Assembly (NCBI GenBank): GCA_008704415.1
Contig: VXIS01000213.1
Coordinates: 21,050-85,049 of the forward strand
Direction of reading: 5' to 3'
Length of the DNA stretch: 64,000 nt
Source: Sphaerosporella brunnea
Taxonomy: Eukaryota; Ascomycota; Pezizomycetes; Pezizales; Pyronemataceae
The position numbers and the translations under genes are program-made. Shown piece by piece: positions 12,494 through 23,197 of the stretch (position 1 is the first letter of the stretch; the number at the start of each line of letters is the position of its first letter). Under the pieces are notes generated by a model. It saw only the letters and a program-made list of their open reading frames with translations. It searched no databases and was not told the origin of the DNA.

Positions 12494-12577
12494 TACGGGG
12501 TATGGGGAATAAATTTTTTTTTTCACGGGGTAGTGGACTTCAAAAAATCCACGGGGTTATCGAGTATAATAGCTGTA
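12494..12577 (-). repeat. Right terminal inverted repeat
   Basis: On the minus strand it repeats the left end in the same order: ACCCCGTGGATTT, TACCCCGTGAAA, CATACCCCGTAAA. Confidence 0.75.
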
Positions 12578-12776
12578 CTTTCTGACAACCCGCGGTATTG
12601 CTGTCATAGCCATTACTGTGGGATACGGACACAGAAAATATCAAGAATCACCGCTCACGCCTCATGGCCTAGTAGCCAACAGTAGTTGACCTGATATTTT
12701 TCTACCGTAAAGTCATACCGAGTTTTGCAACAGAACAACGATCATTAGCGTGGTCGTAGCCAACTTCAGAAGCGAT

Positions 12777-13817
12777 CTATCGCCCGTCACCCTGGTAGTC
12801 CTCATCTGGGAAAAAGATTTTCCTCTCGGCGCCCCTCTCGGTGAGCACAACCATACGGATGACACCACCAGAGCTTCCATCCCACTTGATTGCCTCCGCC
12901 AACGCACCCTTGACAAACTCGACGGCCTCGGTCTCGTTCATGCCGTCCTTCCAATTCGCATCGCAGTAACCGTAGATGTAGGTGGAACCCGATCCGCCGA
13001 TCGCGTAAGCCTGCTGGTGCAGCGAGCCGCCCAGAGGGATTGAATACACCTCACCACCCTTGCGCGCATCCCAGCCTGCAATGATGATGCCTGCGCTTAA
13101 CCGGTCCTTGTTGGCATAGCAGATCTCTTGGAAGAGCGAGGCGGCGATCTTGGTAGTAGGGGACTGCGCGTTCTGCACACTATGTGGGTAGGTTCTGTCA
13201 GCAGGTTGGGGGCGAGGCGGTACGGGAGATCGTACTTGTACATCTGCAGATGGTAGTGGATGATGTCGGCGACTGCCTGGGTATCTGCCGCAGATCCGGA
13301 ACTGAAGCACGTCAGCTTGTGGAATGTACGCAGGTGGGGGGCTACGAACCGACAGCACCAGATGGTGTCGTGCACCTGTGTGAGCTTATCGGTCACTCGG
13401 TTGGCGATGTATGAACCGGTGGTTGTTCGGGAATCGGCGCCTTAGAGCTGCGGTCAGTATTAAGCTGCGGGGAAGAGGAGGTAAGGTGTATGGGTTGCAC
13501 GCACCGAGAACGACACCGCCGTTGAAGGTCACCGCCATGCTACCAAACGTCAACATCTGCAGCTTCAATCCATCTCCAGTTCATCGCTACGCAGCCGAGA
13601 AGTGCGGTGGGAGGAGGACATACATCGAAGTTCCGAGGCTAGAAGCTTCAGTTAGCCTCACCGCGTCAAGAAGCGGCAGGAATACTCACTTAACCTCGCC
13701 CTTCTTCAGGTGCTCCATGTCAACGTGGATGCCATCTGTTTTCCATCAGCATCGGATCCAGAGCCGTTAGCTGATGTGCGAGCAGAACGAACCGATGCTG
13801 AGGTTTCCGGAAGGCAT
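12777..13817 (-). CDS. PRE3: 20S proteasome subunit beta 1 (caspase-like)
   Basis: Seven exons: 13817-13793, 13735-13690, 13638-13624, 13539-13505, 13440-13350, 13301-13236, 13179-12777 (226 residues). The third is a 15-nt microexon (NLGTSI region) that supplies the catalytic threonine, T27, after a 26-residue propeptide ending in LG. Without it the protein would read GEVN-MAV and lack the nucleophile. Family motifs follow: [80 protein letters not shown]. Every junction keeps phase; introns are 48-84 nt with GCTAAC or CTGAC branch sites, and two 5' sites are GTTCGT. The role is cleavage after acidic residues in the 20S core. It shares a 196-bp divergent promoter with the auxilin gene. Confidence 0.93.
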
Positions 13818-14013
13818 GGTTGCGGGTGGAGTTAATGGACGTGTTGCGAAGCTGGTTGTGTAGGTGAACGCGGGAGTGTTCCATTCCAGACTTGTTGCGT
13901 TCTATTTAACTTTGCACGTGATCGCTGTAGCTAAGCACTACCTGAGTAGATCTCCCTGCATCTCTCTGCTCCCCCCACCTCATCACAACCACCCACTCCC
14001 TCCCCCCAAAACA
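13818..14013. promoter_or_regulatory. Divergent promoter between PRE3 and SWA2 homologues
   Basis: Only 196 bp separate the two start codons. A CACGTG palindrome lies at 13915-13920, and a C/T-rich stretch just precedes the SWA2 ATG at 14014. I do not see a GGTGGCAAA proteasome box. Confidence 0.5.
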
Positions 14014-16821
14014 ATGGATGATCTATCTGGATTGAACTGGTCCTCCACCACAAAGTCTGAGCCCCCAAAACCTTCGCCAGCCAATGCCTTCTCGAACCTC
14101 TCCCTGAAGCCATCCTCTGTGAGGTCCGTCTCTCCCGCACAGAACGGCGCCGCATCGAAGAAGCCCCCCGATAGCTTCGCCAATCTTGTTTCGTTCGGTC
14201 GGGACAAGCAAACCTCAAATCTTTCACTGCTGGAACAGCAAAAGCAGCTCGAGGAGAAGCGGCGCCAAGATGCGGAGGAGAGCCGGCGGAAGATGGATGC
14301 GCTGTTCGGGGTCGGTGGAGGTGCGAACAACGGCTTTTGGGATTCTTTGTACGATGGGAAAAGCAACACTCCTGCAGCCCAAACAAGCACGAGCAACGAC
14401 GACGAAGACGACATTTTAGCTGCATTCAAAGCCTCAGCTCCCGTCGATACTACCTCTCACTTCCCACCACCGAGTGCGACACCGCAGCCTCAGAATGGCT
14501 CTACCGCCTCACCTCTGGGCCCCTTCGATGATGTTCCGGCACCGCAGAGCAACTCACAGCTTGGAATAGGGGTGCCCAGTAGATACAAGGCCGTGTCACC
14601 ATCTTCCGATCCGTTTGACCCCTTTGACGTCGTAAACCTACCATCACGCGACACATCTCCTTTCCCGGTCCCGCAAACGCAAACACAAACGAATGACGAC
14701 TTCGACATTCTTGGAGACCTCGCTAAGCCCGTCTCCGAGCTTCCCCCGCGCCCAACCCCGTCGCCATCGCCGAAGCCCATTTCGCCTCCCCCGGCCTCCG
14801 ATCCAAGGGATCCTGCGATCGCCGAGATTATGGACATGGGGTTTACGGCGGAGCAGGCTAAAAAGGCATTGGCGGAGACCGACACCGGGCTGGATGTGCA
14901 AGCTGCCGTGAGCTGGCTGCTGGAAGAGGCGCACCGAAACAGCCGACCTATAGCGTCGCATCAGGAGCGTCCTCGACAATCGCGCCAGGATTCGAGTAGA
15001 AGTCGAACTCGGCGGGAGCCAGAACGGGATGACAATATTCCCGCGTGGGCCAAGGTTGGCAAACCTGGAGGCGGCGAGAAGGATCTCGGGGCCATCGCCG
15101 CCGAGGTGAGTGGTAATCTATTCAAATCTGCGAACAACCTGTGGAGTACTGGGCGCAAGAAGATGGAGAGGGCTGTTGCAGAGTTCAAAGCGGATTTAGC
15201 GGATCAGGGGGATCCAAATCAGCCAAAGTGGATGCGCGAACGGCAGATCCGCGAGGAACTGGAGAGGCGGGGCGCCCGGGGCATTTCGCGAAATGATAGG
15301 CCGCCTGTTGGTGACCGACAGGAACGTACAGCTTCGAAGCAGGCGCCGGAGATCACAGATGAAGCGCTAATGTTGGAAATCGGAACCGGGCCCCCACAGC
15401 CTCGGGGGAAGCACCGTGAAGAACGGCCAGCGTTTTCGCACTTGCGAGATCCGGGCTTTTCGGAGAAAGAACAGATTCAACGGCAACGCATGGAAGCTGC
15501 CATCCGGGAAAAGGAAGGAGAAATGCGGGAGCGAGAGTTGCGGGAGAGGGAGATGCGAGAAAGGCAACGAGAGCGGGCCCGCGCGACCTCGGCCATCTCA
15601 GACAGCGCCAGTCGCAAGGCCAAATTGGCCGCCGACGACGAACCCGTTTACGTGTCGCGGAACCGGCGGCGACCGCCACCAGCGTCTAGTTCTGCTACCT
15701 CCTCTAAGCCATCAACACCTGAGCCGGACCTTCTTGGCGGCGGCGGCGGTCGGGCTGCCAGTTCATCTCTCAACCCGTTTGCCCGCGACGTAGAAGTAGA
15801 GCGCCAACGTAGCCCGCAACCCCAACCTCGGGCTGCGCCAACTCCCCGCCGAGCCCCGCCAGTTCAACGCCCTACTGTCCCTATCTCCCCCTCTGCTCTG
15901 TCTCAATCCATCGCCGCGCGCCAGAAGGGAACGGAAGCCTTCAAGCGGGGAGATTATACCGCAGCGCAAACCTTCTACACCTCGGCACTTACGCCTGTTC
16001 CTGAAACCCATACTCTCCGCATCATCGTCCTCTCTAACCGTTCCCTTTGTACTCTCAAGCTCGGTGACCCCAAATCTGCCATCGTAGACACAGATGAGAT
16101 CCTGGCCCTCATCGGCGACTCGCGCGGCGAATCAGAAACAATCTCTCTTGACGGTGCAGAAAAGGACATGAAAGACTATTGGTTCAAAGCCGTGACACGC
16201 AAAGCGGAATGTCTAGAACAAATGGAGAAGTGGGCGGAGGCAAAGCAGACGTGGGAGCTTGCGCTGACCGGCGGCGGAAACCAAGCCGCCCTGAATGGAA
16301 AGCGCCGCTGCGAGGCCGCTTTGAAGCCAAAAGCACCACCGAAGCCAAAAGCAACATCGGTCAAACGTCCTAGCCCGCCACCGGCTTCGACGAAACCTAG
16401 TGGCGCGGTTACGGCGCTACGGCAGGCGAATGCAGACCAAGAGCGGCAGGAGGCAGAGAGGTTGGCGCTGCACGATACCGTGCATGAGAAGATTGCGGCA
16501 TGGAAGAATGGGAAGGAGGGTAATCTGCGTGCGTTGCTGGCGGGACTGGATACTGTGCTTTGGGAGGGGAGTGGATGGAAGAAGGTCGGTATGGGTGAAC
16601 TACTGATGCCGAACAAATGCAAGATTGCATATATGAAGGGCATTGCAAAGGTGCATCCGGATAAAGTATGTTTTCCATGGTAATTGCAGATGGGACAATG
16701 CTGATTACAAATGATACAGCTGGCGCAAGATGCCACAACGGAGCAGAAGATGATCAGTGCGGCGGTGTTTAGTCTTCTCAATGATTCTTGGGATAAGTTT
16801 AAGGCGGAGAATGGGCTGTAA
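14014..16821 (+). CDS. SWA2: Auxilin-like clathrin-uncoating J protein
   Basis: Exons 14014-16665 and 16720-16821 give 917 residues. The N-terminal half is disordered with DPF motifs that suit clathrin or adaptor binding. A UBA domain lies at about 266-305 (IMDMGFTAEQAKKAL), a charged coiled coil about 470-560, TPR repeats about 630-740 (GTEAFKRGDYTAAQTFYTSA), and a C-terminal J domain about 840-917 with HPD near 880. The HPDK motif is split by a 54-nt intron (GTATGT to ACAG): exon 2 continues LAQDATTEQK and ends FKAENGL. Order and domains match yeast Swa2, the Hsp70 co-chaperone that removes clathrin coats, though this protein is longer than the 668-residue yeast one. The open frame runs 50 codons upstream, but that stretch overlaps the promoter and is not family-like. 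Confidence 0.92.
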
Positions 16822-17232
16822 TAGAAGGCAGGAGATAATGTTTTGATGAGCTTGGTTATTGCGATAGAGATGCGATTGTCACGTTTACATAGAAGGAAAG
16901 GATCTCGACGGTCTCAGTGAACGCGCCGATCCTTGCGTCCAGCCCTATTAATAACTGCTATGAAAAAACGGAATTCCGAAAAAACCCTGTGCGATCCTTA
17001 TCGTTGGAATAAAGTTATGGTTATTAATCAATTATTGTAATTCAGATATTGCCGGATTAGGCCGACGATCTTTTGCATAATGTAATCCATGGCACGGCGA
17101 TGCGGATTGCAACCAGCAATGCTATCCTATCGGTATGGCCTTTATTCCAAAAACCGCATCTGTAAACGAATAGGATGTGGTACTGTATAGTAAAAAGGAG
17201 GTTTTTTTTTTTCTTTTTTTTTTCGCTACCTT

Positions 17233-17264
<32 letters not shown>

Positions 17265-18121
17265 CAAAAATCACTTTAACTTTCACTTTACTGCTCACAT
17301 CAAGGGGCGAGCCCTCAGACTTTATTTACTACTATGCTATTCTATTCTACGCCTATAAAGCTGTCAGTGGGTGCGTGCTGAAAGGCAGGTCAATGATGCA
17401 TCGACATCAACCCGGTGATATACACTGCACGATGCCGGCGCCGACTGCTCAATCCCACGGTGCTCCGTCACCTGGCCTACTACTAAAGCGTCAGATTGTG
17501 GTGGGCAGTTGACCGGGTCTAGGTAGAATTAATCTAGTAATTTGACATGAGAAAGTGCAGGCTGAATTTGATATAGCGGTGGTGTCCTGCAATTGAGCAG
17601 ATAACACGCCGTGGTGCGTGATTTGAACGATGAAGCGATAGTACTTCTGCAATTGACCAAATAACCACATTATTCCGCGATATTGTAATATGCCCTTTAT
17701 AGTAGCTCCGTATATCCAGTATTTCATCAATTTACCGTAAATCATACAATGTGCATTTTGCCGCCGATGCGCCTCCCAAGGGAGGCGGTAACATTACTGT
17801 ATTTTGTTGACTATCTGATCTGAGAAATATGCAATGTCGTTTCTATGGTATTTCCCAAAATGGGCTAGCTTTACAGAAGGAAAGCCCATCATTACGGGGT
17901 TTTTTCACACAGTACTAGTACTAGTACATAGTGCCCTTCTCGAAGCTGTGACAGTTTCTCCCGACCCAGGACAACGCGGGTATAGACGCGTATGGCGCTT
18001 AACCTGTGCATGCGACACCTGCCGTGCATCCGAGCCCCGCCTTCGTCGCCCGTGCATCCTCCCTCGCCGCATCTCCATCATCCCCCATCTTCTTCCTCGC
18101 CGCTGGAGCTCGACCAAAGCC
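16822..18121. other. Intergenic with homopolymer tracts and a hairpin
   Basis: Contains T- and A-rich tracts at 17203-17270, a perfect 8-bp-arm hairpin CGCCTCCC-AA-GGGAGGCG at 17770-17787, a spaced direct repeat CTGCAATTGA at 17588 and 17651, and ACTAGTACTAGTAC at 17913-17926. A weak inverted pair (GGAATAAAG near 17004 and CTTTATTCC near 17140) may mark a decayed MITE. No gene is seen. Confidence 0.45.
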
Positions 18122-19620
18122 ATGGCCACCTCCATAGATGAGATCCTCTCGGGTAAATACCCTGCCAAAGCACACGCGCTCCGGGTCTCGGACTGCCTCC
18201 GCCAACAACACCCCTCGCTGACAAACGGGTACATTTACCTGGAGTCCATCAAGTCCTCGCACTACGAAGACAGCGACCAGGAAGTGTCCCCGCTCCGCCA
18301 ACGCCGCGCGTTCTTCTACCTCTCTGGCTGCAACCTCGCTGATTCCTCGCTCCTCTACTCCATCGCGGAAAAGAAGTTGACGCTGTACATCCCGTCCATC
18401 GATCCCGAGGACGTGCTATGGAGCGGCCTCCCCATGAGCGTAGAGCAAGCCTGCGAGAAGTTCGATGTCGACGAAGTCAGGACGGCCGACCAGATAGACA
18501 GCGACCTTCGCTCCATCGAAGCCGCCGCAACACCCGCACAACCCATCTTTATTCTTGAAGGGCGGGTTTCCCGCGTGTTCCAGCAGCAGGTGGAGGGTTC
18601 TTTGATCACCGGCACCCTAAAAACCGCCATCGACGAATGCCGCGCCCTCAAAGACGCCTACGAAGTCGCGCTGATCAAGCGCGCAAACGCCATCACCGCC
18701 GAAGCGCACCACGCGGTGATGGCGCGTGTTAGGGCCTCGAGCAACGAACGGGAGCTCAATGCCACGTTCCTAGAACGCTGTGTTTCCCTCGGAGCGCCCA
18801 CGCAGGCATACACCGGGATCTTTGCGGCGGGCAGGGCAGCAGCAACTTTGCACTACGTCCACAACGACGCCACGTTGAAGGGGAAGCAATTGCTGCTTCT
18901 CGACGCGGGCTGCGAGGTCGATTGCTACGCCTCGGACGTAACGCGCACTTTTCCGATTTCCGGTAGCTTCTCGAAGGAGGCGAGGGAAATCTACGATGTC
19001 GTCCTCACGATGCAGAAGGAATGTCTCGCGCTGTGCAAGCCCGGAAAGAACTGGGACGAGGTGCACGTACACGCACATCGGGTTGCGATTAAAGGGCTAA
19101 AGGCGCTGGGAGTACTAAAGGGGGATGAAGAGGAGCTGTTGAGTAGTAGGGTTAGCTGTGCGTTCCTTCCCCACGGCCTAGGCCATTACTTGGGCATGGA
19201 TACGCACGACACTGGTGGCCACCCGAACTATCAGGATGAAGATAAGATGTTCCGCTACCTCCGGAAGCGAGGGCCGTTGCCGGTGGGCGCGGTTATCACC
19301 GTTGAACCAGGAGTTCGTTCCCAGAGCCAGCTGAGGTTGCACAGCGCTGATGTGATGCATAGATTTATTTCTGCGAATTCATTATCCGCCCTTACCTCCA
19401 GGACTCGAAGTTCTCGAAGTTCATCGATGAAGCGACGCTGGAGAAGTATTGGGATGTGGGCGGTGTTCGTATCGAGGGTAATCAAGCCCCCCTCCCCACG
19501 AAGACAACGGGGCTAACGTGTGTGCTTACAGATAACATCCTGATCACCCCCGGAGGCTACGAAAACCTTACCACGGCGGCCAAGGAGGTGGGGGACATGC
19601 TTGCCATTATCAATGCTTAG
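18122..19620 (+). CDS. Xaa-Pro aminopeptidase (M24 family)
   Basis: Three exons, 18122-19312, 19363-19477 and 19532-19620, give 464 residues. The pita-bread metallopeptidase ligands are all present: D261 (LLDAG), D272 (SDVTRTFP), H355 (HGLGHYLG), E395 (TVEPG) and E435 (VRIED). Intron 1 (GTTCGT, 50 nt) joins VEPG to [12 protein letters not shown]; intron 2 (GTAATC, 54 nt, branch GCTAAC) joins VRIE to [12 protein letters not shown]. The family removes N-terminal residues ahead of proline using two metal ions, often manganese. The frame is open 96 codons upstream of the chosen [19 protein letters not shown] fits the usual cytosolic start, but an upstream in-frame start cannot be excluded. Confidence 0.9.
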
Positions 19621-21427
19621 ATTTTTAAGCCTGCTGAACTGTACTCTGCTTTTCACTCGATCAACTAGTAACCGAGCGAGTGATTTACTGTGATTGATAA
19701 TTCGATGACACAGCCTCCGAGGGTAAGGTTTAGTTGAGTACTGTGAATGATCACCGATTCGAGAGGGTAAGTGACGGTGACCGGGTGTGATTATTTGGGG
19801 TTAGCGTCCAATTCTTTGATTGTCAAACGAAGATTGTCTAAATCCTGCTTCAGAGATCCCTTCAAACATCGATATTGGCTCTGGAACCAATCACTGAGGC
19901 CTGACCTAGGAAGAGGAGAGGGGGTGAGTACCCTCGCCTATCATCTCTGTGTTGACATCCTCAGCTTTCTGATCCCCGCCATCCTGTCTACCATCAGTCT
20001 GCGCCGCCATGAAGCGTTTCTTTCTCCACAACTTCGATAGGTTCAGCGAGGTTGTGGAGTCTGGTCCCGGCGATCAGAGTTGCACTTGCCCTGAGTTGCA
20101 AAACCCCCCTAATATATCCCATTCCTCGACACCTTAGTTTGCTCGGTATCTTTCGTTTTCAAGGTCGATGTTCGCTCGGCCGTCATTCCCATCGCCGCCG
20201 CCGTCGGAACCGTGGCCAACACGGTCGTCCGGAACGATAAACTCGGTAAAAGTGATCGGGCCGAGCCTCTCTTCCTGCCCCCTCCCCCCCACCCCCAAGG
20301 ATGTTTGCAGGCGATCCATCTCGATATCGTCGCAAGGCACCCCAACATACAGCGTGTCATCAACGTTCTTGTATCAGCTTCGAAGGTGATCATCCTTGAG
20401 CCGTGTGGCCTCTCATTGGGCTTGTAGTCCAGATCATAGATCCCGATAACCCCTCTGAAGAACAAATTAGTAGTGGTGGTTCCAGCCAAGTAGGCTTTTT
20501 GTTTGTTTCTGGTTGTGGGGTTTCAGTTCTACCAACCACTCGTCAAATGCAAAAGTATTAGAAATGCCTATAACCCTCCCTAACCTTTTGCGCGCTAAGA
20601 GAGAATACGGTCGTAGTGTTACAGTTTTGAGTGCGATTTCCGCTTTGTCAAATAGACGATCTTGTTGAGTAGCTTCCTAGGTTCAATATAAGTCCTTGGT
20701 CGGCCAAATTGCTTCAAAACTCGTGGAATTAAAGGTGTTTTTGGTTGGGGTGCCGGGTGTGCCGCAATTTTACCGATAGCAGGGTTACGGTTTCCAGGAT
20801 TTCCAATAGTTTTGATTTTGACGAGTATTGTCTTTTCGAGCCATAGAATCAATCCCATCTGTTAAACTCCAAGCCCCAATATGTGGCTTTCAGCTCTCGC
20901 AAAAAAGACGAACCACTCGAGGGAAGCCGTGAAGATAGTCGTGAGATTGGTGTCGTGTGTTCGGTTTGGTTTGTTGATAGTAGGATGTTGGACACGGCTG
21001 GATGCAGTAGATCAAATCAAATCCAAAGCAAAGCAAATCGGATCCCTGGTGATCACCAAAAACCAGGGACGGAGAGCCGCTGGTGACAACAGTTTTGTTC
21101 TCAGCCGCTCGTCCCCCAGCCGCTATGGGGGGAATTGCCGCGCATTTGGGAAGAACTTCGGTTCTGTGCGCACGTGCGCGCTGACGAGTGCTAACCCATG
21201 ACTCTCTGACATCACTGTCACTCCTCGGCGCGACCTTCCAGTCAAAATTTTGACTAGAACCCGTCTGGAGGACAGCAAGGTTGCCGGCCACCGAACATGA
21301 ACGCCTTTTGTCATCGCTCAGTGACACTCATCTCCGTGGAGCAACTGACCTGCTCTTACATAAATTCTCGTACGCGGCTGGCTACTTTCACTCCAAGTCA
21401 ACGTCCCCAAAACTCAATCCCAAAACC
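19621..21427. other. Intergenic, two weak gene-like frames
   Basis: No confident gene. A minus-strand stretch (20489-20109) begins MAGTTTTNLFFRGVIGIYDL and, after a one-base change of frame near 20370, continues DDTLYVGVPCDDIEMDRL and ITFTEFIVPDDRVGH. It has a coding look but matches no family I recognise and may be a broken gene. A second minus-strand frame, 20858-20619 (79 codons, RPRTYIEPRKLLNKIVYLTK), is basic and unassigned. Both are low confidence. Confidence 0.3.
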
Positions 21428-21830
21428 ATGTTCGCGATTGCCCGGTTCCCGCAGCGACTATTCTTCAGCACCGCCCCGCGGGTATTCCGTCCCTCAAACG
21501 TAAACGCACAAACCAGCGACTCCTCCTCCTCCTCCTCCTCCTCCTCGCAAACACAAAAACCGGAGGACATATTCAGTGCCAACGGCTCTGCCGAAACTCG
21601 GAGCCTTGAGCAGCTGGGATCAGGCCAGGTGGTAAGTGTTGCGAGTTTTTGAGTTATGAGGGGGGGATTTGGCTGATGTATATCGGAGAATGCGCCCGAG
21701 CACTCCCACTTCTCAGCTGCTAGTTGGAGGAGAGTTGAGTGCAGGGATACCGAAGGAACTGGTGAAGAGGAGGGTGGAGCGGCGAAGGTGGAGGGACATG
21801 GGGAAATGGGGGAGGAGAAAGGGTTTGTGA
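21428..21830 (+). CDS. Small putative mitochondrial protein, unknown function
   Basis: Two exons, 21428-21631 and 21717-21830, predict 105 residues. The N terminus (MFAIARFPQRLFFSTAPR) is an Arg/Ser/Phe-rich amphipathic type typical of mitochondrial presequences. A poly-Ser run encoded by (TCC)n at 21519-21547 follows. The intron (85 nt, GTAAGT to CTCAG, branch GCTGAT) leads to a basic C terminus, GELSAGIPKELVKRRVERRR, ending RRKGL. Phase is kept across the junction. I do not recognise the family; a mitochondrial ribosome or assembly factor is only a guess. Confidence 0.5.
21519..21547 (+). repeat. (TCC)n microsatellite in coding sequence
   Basis: About nine tandem CTC/TCC triplets encode the poly-Ser run of the small mitochondrial-type protein, so length variation would change the protein without frameshift. 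Confidence 0.7.
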
Positions 21831-21989
21831 AGTTGTAGATGTGGGGGAGAGATGGCAATGGAAGTCTGATCACCGAAATGGGGGTCAAGTGATATCAAAT
21901 ACTCCATTTGGAGGCGCGGTGGGCAGTCAAATTAATTTGTCGTCCGGCAACACAATTTCCCGGCCACCATTTGGACCCTTTTGTGTGCG

Positions 21990-22135
21990 AGTGAGCCTTT
22001 TTTGTTTGTAATCAAGTTTATTGTCTGTATTCAACCGCGAACGATCATGACAGACCCCTTACTCGTCCCCGCTCTTACCCTGTCCGCCCCTTATTGATGT
22101 TGTCTCATGGGTCAACTGCGGCCACTGCGAGTGAG
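21990..22135 (+). repeat. Dispersed repeat family, copy B
   Basis: Shares AATCAAGTTTATTGTCTGTA, CGATCATGACAGACCCC and CTTATTGATG...TCATGGGTCAACTG with the reverse complement of 3785-3935. It lies between the mitochondrial-type gene and the 3' end of the small minus-strand gene. No coding potential. Confidence 0.65.
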
Positions 22136-22273
22136 CCTCGGTAAGTTACCAGCCCAAGTTTGGGCCCTCAGCCATCGTTTTTCGGGCACTACTTTACATG
22201 CAGTAAATCACAGTTCAGTCATTCGGATATCCTACGCCCTTGTCCAATTCCGCACCAATCACCGACTTATCAC

Positions 22274-22713
22274 CTACTTATCCGCAACCGGAAACTCCTT
22301 TCCCGTAGCACTCTTATACCGTCCCCTAACAACTGTCCCCCCACAATCAGCACCATCTCTTCTCCCCCTTCTGCGGGCAATACTCACAATCACTGATCTG
22401 CTCATCCTTCGCCTGTTCCAGCGCGCTCTCATTATCCTGCGGTCCCTGGCCCAAGAACTTTTCCTGAACGAAGTCGACGCCTGCCATAGAGCTCCATCAT
22501 TAGCCCCCGCCCCCCCGCCCCCCAATACTGACCCGTGGGAGTGGGAAAGGAGATACCTTTATCCAACGCATCCTCATTCTTTTCGCCCTGCAAGCCACCG
22601 CCCATGGTGCCGTTGATTCGGTCCATAAGCCCACCACGTGCACCACCACCGCTGCTAGGCGATTGCTCGGTGGGCTGCTTGCCGCCGCTCGAGAGGTTTT
22701 TGAGGTAGTCCAT
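22274..22713 (-). CDS. Small conserved-type fungal protein, function unknown
   Basis: Three exons, 22713-22557, 22480-22388 and 22332-22274, give 102 residues. The first exon is Gly/Ser-rich (MDYLKNLSSGGKQPTEQSP). The second carries an acidic-amphipathic stretch, VDFVQEKFLGQGPQDNESAL then EQAKDEQISD. The third ends FVRGRYKSATGKEFPVADK. Introns are 76 nt (GTATCT, branch GCTAAT) and 55 nt (GTGAGT). This layout recalls small, hydrophilic, stress-associated fungal proteins, but I cannot name the family. The smooth phase at both junctions and short size support it being real. Confidence 0.65.
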
Positions 22714-23197
22714 TTTTTTTTTTGCTGCTTGTTGCTGTTGTATGGAGGGAAGTGAGGAGAGGGGAGTTGGGTTTTATATCTACTTGGTATTTATGCGGTG
22801 AAGACGGAATGAGATGGTCGTGATGTCATGTCGATCAGCAATCGGCTTGGAAAGTTGGCGGCGGCGGGTTTGTGGAGTCCCTGATCTGATCTGCCGCTAG
22901 GCGCACGTCAGGGCTGGGATCGTCACATCTTGGTACCACACGCGGGATCGTCGCAGTGTGCTCTAGGTAGAATACGTATGTCAAAGCAGGAGGCTCCGTA
23001 TGTACATATCTCTTATGTATCTGAAACGTATGGCCGCTCATCAATGTTAATGCTAGAAGGCCAAAATAGAGTAGTAGAAGATTTGTGATACTGTAGCCCG
23101 ACGGGGGTCTTCAAAAGCTAAAAGACTCACCCCAGTGCACGCATTTCCACAACTTCATCTCATTATACTCTAGCTCTTGCAGAGGACAACATCCCGC
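22714..23197. other. Intergenic spacer
   Basis: Promoter side of the 102-residue gene, with a T9 run ending at the ATG and CT-rich leader, and 3' flank of the AAA gene. No further gene seen. Confidence 0.4.

Larger units (their letters stand above)
11458..12577. mobile_element. Non-autonomous TIR element with about 85-bp inverted ends
   Basis: The left end (11458-11543) and right end (12494-12577) are imperfect inverted repeats: CGGCTATTATGCTCCATACC at left matches the reverse complement of GAGTATAATAGCTG at right. Both ends are flanked by TA, compatible with a TA target duplication as in Tc1/mariner-type elements. Each end contains three or more spaced copies of TACCCCG(T/C)G. The 950-bp interior is GC-richer at left and AT-richer at right and has no recognisable transposase. 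It lies between the checkpoint gene start and the proteasome gene end. Confidence 0.75.
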
